8,181 nt of DNA, from contig CAIOKL010000017.1 in NCBI GenBank assembly GCA_903858915.1, positions 1 through 8,181 on the forward strand. Direction: 5' to 3'. The notes beneath the pieces were generated by a model. It did no database searches. It saw only the letters and a program-made list of their open reading frames with translations, and was not told the origin of the DNA. Position numbers and translations under genes: made by a program. The DNA is from an uncultured Alphaproteobacteria bacterium. Lineage in GTDB: Bacteria; Pseudomonadota; Alphaproteobacteria; Rickettsiales; UBA1997. Position 1 is the stretch's first letter, and every line of letters starts with the position of its first letter. Positions 5,713-8,181 of the stretch are shown piece by piece.

Positions 5713-6681
5713 TTAAAAGCGATATAAAATTCCGAGTTTAAGTGAATTAATTTTGAAATCCGCAACATAAGAATTTTCCGATCTTGTTGTGTTATCTGAA
5801 TTGGCTTTTTTGTTTAAATAAAAAGAACCCATTGATTGCGGAACGATCCAATATGAGTAATCCGCAGTAACTCTAAAGTGATTTGAAAGTAAATATTCGG
5901 TTCCTAAACTTAGGCGAATCGGAGGCGGATTTTCTCCATCATCGGCTTCTTGAATCGTATAATCGCCACCAACTTTTAAACTCGACGAAGAAAGTGAACC
6001 GATTCCCGCATTTAAATAAACCATGGATCTACCCGTTAATAAATAACCAATTTTGGCATTAAACATTGCATAATTACTCAATGAAAAAGTTATGTTTTGA
6101 GTAACTTCATCGCTATTTGTTGAGGTTCCATCGGGATTGCGCTTAACTTCATAAATTTTCATTTTTCGGTTGAATTCCAGAGGAAGAGTGCGAATTTCAA
6201 GATCGGTCGCCAAATACATTCTATCAATTAAAAATCCGCCACCTACCGTAACAAATGGCATCGAAGATGATCCAGAAAAACTATTTTTGGAACCAATTTC
6301 TGAAAAAACTGGAATGCTTGAGCTTTTTGAACCTATATAGGTCGATGGCGTTGAATCTTCAACCTTAAATGCTCCAGAAAATTTTGAAGCTTCCATTCCC
6401 ACTGAAAAATATACACCATTCCAACTATCTTCACTTGAAGTTGATTCCCATTTTTTATCAACGAATGGTTCGCAATTATAAGCTTTTCCTTCGGGATCAA
6501 CTATTGAAATTCCGGATTTAATGCTTGGACTTCCCGCCGATGAACCCCCGCCTCCGTAGCCCATTGAGGCTCCGCCGCCGAAAGCGTGGGAATCACTAAT
6601 TTTAAATAAGAAAAATACGAATAAATAACAAAGAATAACTTTTGATATTTTTAATGTATTTACAATAAAACTCTTTATCAT
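5713..6681 (-). CDS. Outer-membrane beta-barrel protein A
   Basis: The protein has 322 residues. A long signal peptide has basic residues at K3, K11 and K14, a hydrophobic core at about 15-26 and a likely cut after SHA (31-33). A glycine/serine-rich stretch (35-50) follows, then a short module GISIVDPEGKAYNC with the only Cys of the mature chain (C70), then NGVYFSVG (88-95). The remainder is barrel-like, with FSLSNY (199-204), LGTEYLLSNHFRVTADYSYW (259-278) and the ending KLGILYRF with terminal Phe. Each of these segments has a counterpart in protein B (YSFSNY, GAGIDISIQDHLRAIIDYTQ, LIYKF), so the two are diverged tandem paralogs. It starts 21 bases after argG with no room for a separate full promoter in the gap, so it is either read from argG or from a promoter inside the argG end. 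It is probably a surface protein or small porin; the ligand is unknown. Confidence 0.8.
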   Translation of the reverse strand: MIKSFIVNTLKISKVILCYLFVFFLFKISDSHAFGGGASMGYGGGGSSAGSPSIKSGISIVDPEGKAYNCEPFVDKKWESTSSEDSWNGVYFSVGMEASKFSGAFKVEDSTPSTYIGSKSSSIPVFSEIGSKNSFSGSSSMPFVTVGGGFLIDRMYLATDLEIRTLPLEFNRKMKIYEVKRNPDGTSTNSDEVTQNITFSLSNYAMFNAKIGYLLTGRSMVYLNAGIGSLSSSSLKVGGDYTIQEADDGENPPPIRLSLGTEYLLSNHFRVTADYSYWIVPQSMGSFYLNKKANSDNTTRSENSYVADFKINSLKLGILYRF

Positions 6682-6702
6682 TTATGAAGATGAATTTGTA
6701 AA

Positions 6703-7917
6703 TTAACAATTGTGAATTTTCGAACCAATTCTTAAGCGCAAAGCATTAAGTTTAATAAAACCCTGAGCATCTTTTTGATCATAAACCGAATCTTCTTCAA
6801 AAGTGACATGAGCCATTGAATATAAGCTAGAAGCGGATTCGCGCCCCATTACATAAACATTTCCTTTGTATAATTTTAAGCGCACTTTGCCTTCAACTTT
6901 TTCTTGGCTTTTATCGATTAGAGCTTGAAGCATCAACCGCTCAGGCGCAAACCAAAAACCATTATAAATTAAACTCGCATATTTTGGCATTAATTCATCT
7001 TTCAAATGCCCAGCTTCGCGATCAAGCGTGATTGATTCAATGGCGCGATGCGCAACCAATAAAATCGTGCCTCCGGGCGTTTCATAAACTCCGCGCGATT
7101 TCATGCCGACAAAGCGATTTTCGACCAAATCTAAACGACCAACACCGTTTTTGCCACCCAATTCGTTGAGCTTAGTAAGAATTTGTGCCGGCGACATTTT
7201 TTTTCCGTCAATGGCGATTGGATCACCTTTGGCAAATTCAATTTCAACAATTGTAGCTTGATTTGGCGCATCTTCAGGACTGACGGTGCGTTGATAAACA
7301 TATTCGGGAGCGGGTTGCGATGGATCTTCCAAAACTTTACCTTCGCTCGAAGTGTGAAGTAAGTTGGCATCAACGGAATAAGGCGCCTCGCCTTTTTTAT
7401 CTTTGGCGACGGGAATTTGATTTTTTTCCGCGTATTCGATGAGTTTGGTGCGAGAATTTAAATCCCATTCGCGCCAAGGTGCGATGATTTTAATGTCGGG
7501 TTTGTTAGCGTAATAACTAAGTTCAAAACGCACTTGATCATTGCCCTTGCCCGTAGCGCCGTGAGCGACCGCATCGGCTCCAACCATTTTGGCAATTTCA
7601 ATTTGTCTTTTGGCGATTAATGGGCGCGCAATCGAGGTTCCAAGCAAGTAAACGCCTTCATATAAAGCATTGGCGCGAAACATTGGAAACACATAATTGC
7701 TCACAAATTCTTCGCGCAAATCTTCGATAAAAATTTCTTTGACGCCAAGCATTTGGGCTTTTTTACGAGCAGGCTCAAGCTCTTCACCCTGCCCTAAATC
7801 AGCGGTAAAAGTAACGACTTCGCAACCATAATTTTCTTGCAACCATTTTAAAATAACTGAGGTATCGAGACCGCCAGAGTAGGCTAAAACGACTTTTTTG
7901 ATTTTGTTTTTTGACAT
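6703..7917 (-). CDS. argG: Argininosuccinate synthase
   Basis: It joins citrulline and aspartate, with ATP cleaved to AMP and pyrophosphate, to give argininosuccinate in arginine synthesis. Its 404 residues match the roughly 400-residue class of the family. The N-terminal ATP-binding motif AYSGGLDTS (12-20) and the second signature GATGKGNDQVRF (120-131) are both complete. Further family segments are APWREWDL (146-153), HTSSEGK (188-194), GRLDLVENRFVG (260-271) and the C-terminal LNALRLR (390-396). The start is an ATG giving MSKNKIKKVVLAYSGG, the usual distance to the first motif; there is no Shine-Dalgarno. It is the first gene of a minus-strand run followed by two outer-membrane proteins. 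Carbamoyl phosphate from CarB reaches this pathway through ornithine carbamoyltransferase, which is not in the window. Confidence 0.95.
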   Translation of the reverse strand: MSKNKIKKVVLAYSGGLDTSVILKWLQENYGCEVVTFTADLGQGEELEPARKKAQMLGVKEIFIEDLREEFVSNYVFPMFRANALYEGVYLLGTSIARPLIAKRQIEIAKMVGADAVAHGATGKGNDQVRFELSYYANKPDIKIIAPWREWDLNSRTKLIEYAEKNQIPVAKDKKGEAPYSVDANLLHTSSEGKVLEDPSQPAPEYVYQRTVSPEDAPNQATIVEIEFAKGDPIAIDGKKMSPAQILTKLNELGGKNGVGRLDLVENRFVGMKSRGVYETPGGTILLVAHRAIESITLDREAGHLKDELMPKYASLIYNGFWFAPERLMLQALIDKSQEKVEGKVRLKLYKGNVYVMGRESASSLYSMAHVTFEEDSVYDQKDAQGFIKLNALRLRIGSKIHNC

Positions 7918-8181
7918 TGAATTTTTAGTTTTTTTAATTATTTTCGGCGAACAAAAATATTAGTTTTCATTTAAAAATACAAGCTTTTATCGGAAATTTT
8001 TTCTAAAAAATTATGCACTTCGTGGGAGTTTTTTTTAAAAGAAGTGAAAATCGTTGCCATTGTAAGAGGCGCATTAAAAACAATGTTAACGCCTTATGTG
8101 GCGATTGGAATCTCAGTTTAAATGAAGTGATCATTAGCAATGCCTGTGAGCAGCTAGGTAAGCAAAATGCTCCTGATACCC
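7918..8181. other. Unassigned region upstream of argG to the window edge
   Basis: No recognised protein gene lies here. Bases 7918-8012 are AT-rich and should hold the argG promoter, but no minus-strand box pair with good spacing stands out. CACTTC (8016-8021) and GAAGTG (8041-8046) are a 6-bp inverted repeat around an 8-base T-run. A plus-strand frame from ATG 8013 stays open to the edge (56 codons, no recognised motif); a minus-strand frame from 8133 (43 codons) is also open. Bases 8057-8101 can fold into an interrupted hairpin. The final 41 bases resemble the 5' part of a 5S rRNA. The evidence does not decide between an RNA gene, a partial protein gene and plain spacer. Confidence 0.4.
8141..8181 (+). 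rRNA. Possible 5' end of a 5S rRNA, cut by the window edge
   Basis: TGCCTG, then GTGAGCA, then AAGCAAAATGCTCCTGATACCC read in the same order and at nearly the same distances as the 5' third of alphaproteobacterial 5S rRNA as I recall it (GGTGGTCATGGC, then GAGCAAAACACCCGATCCCAT). The conserved GAACTC loop and the 3' strand lie outside the window, and no 23S 3' end precedes it, which would be expected in most genomes. The match may be chance, so this is a weak suggestion only. Confidence 0.2.

Noticed and set aside
7131..7373. 80-codon minus-strand frame inside argG
   Set aside because: It shifts against the complete ArgG frame, which carries all family signatures.
8118..8138. tmRNA-like tag (Ala-Asn-Asp start) on the minus strand
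   Set aside because: The frame reads ANDHFI then stop, lacking the usual terminal Ala-Ala, and no tRNA-like domain with a T-loop and CCA is seen nearby.
1..8181. CRISPR array, insertion sequence, tRNA or defence system
   Set aside because: No regularly spaced long repeats, transposase-like frame with terminal inverted repeats, tRNA cloverleaf with GTTCRANNC T-loop, or nuclease/toxin motif was found on either strand.

Overview
The window looks like an AT-rich alphaproteobacterial chromosome, most likely a Rickettsiales-like or other host-associated lineage. This is inferred from base composition, the near absence of Shine-Dalgarno sites, very tight gene packing, the short (404-residue) ArgG and a tandem pair of secreted, Phe-ending beta-barrel proteins. 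I cannot name the genus. Retained lysine and arginine/carbamoyl-phosphate genes argue against a strongly reduced Rickettsia-type metabolism.

Left part, plus strand: the window opens in the last 71 codons of a heavy-metal P-type ATPase (1-216), followed by an AT-only inverted repeat that overlaps its stop. After an AT-rich gap with phased TAGTT repeats comes an unrecognised 219-residue protein (368-1027) with a Cys-rich N-terminus and a helical segment.

Middle part, plus strand: a good sigma70-type promoter (1084-1112) precedes a tight cluster carB-lysA-rimM (1202-4656), with gaps of 1 and 4 nt. carB is the surprise. It encodes only the N-terminal half of carbamoyl-phosphate synthase large subunit (549 residues instead of about 1070), ends exactly at the boundary between the two homologous halves, and is followed after one base by lysA. 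All synthetase residues of the retained half are intact. lysA is full length, but the usually invariant Glu of its EPGR motif is Ala.

Right part, minus strand: argG (7917-6703), outer-membrane protein A (6681-5713) and outer-membrane protein B (5710-4658) lie in the same direction with gaps of 21 and 2 nt. This cluster converges on rimM with one base between the stop codons. The two OMPs are diverged paralogs that share a pre-barrel Cys motif, an NGVYF motif and the C-terminal strand.

The last 260 bases (7918-8181) hold no recognised protein gene. They contain inverted repeats, an open frame that runs off the edge, and a terminal stretch that resembles, without proving, the 5' part of a 5S rRNA.

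Functionally, CarB would supply carbamoyl phosphate to pyrimidine and arginine synthesis, where ArgG acts two steps later. LysA makes lysine from meso-diaminopimelate, and RimM serves 30S ribosome maturation. The strongest leads are the half-length CarB, the substituted LysA active site, the OMP pair and the orphan 219-residue protein. I saw no defence system, CRISPR array, insertion sequence or tRNA.
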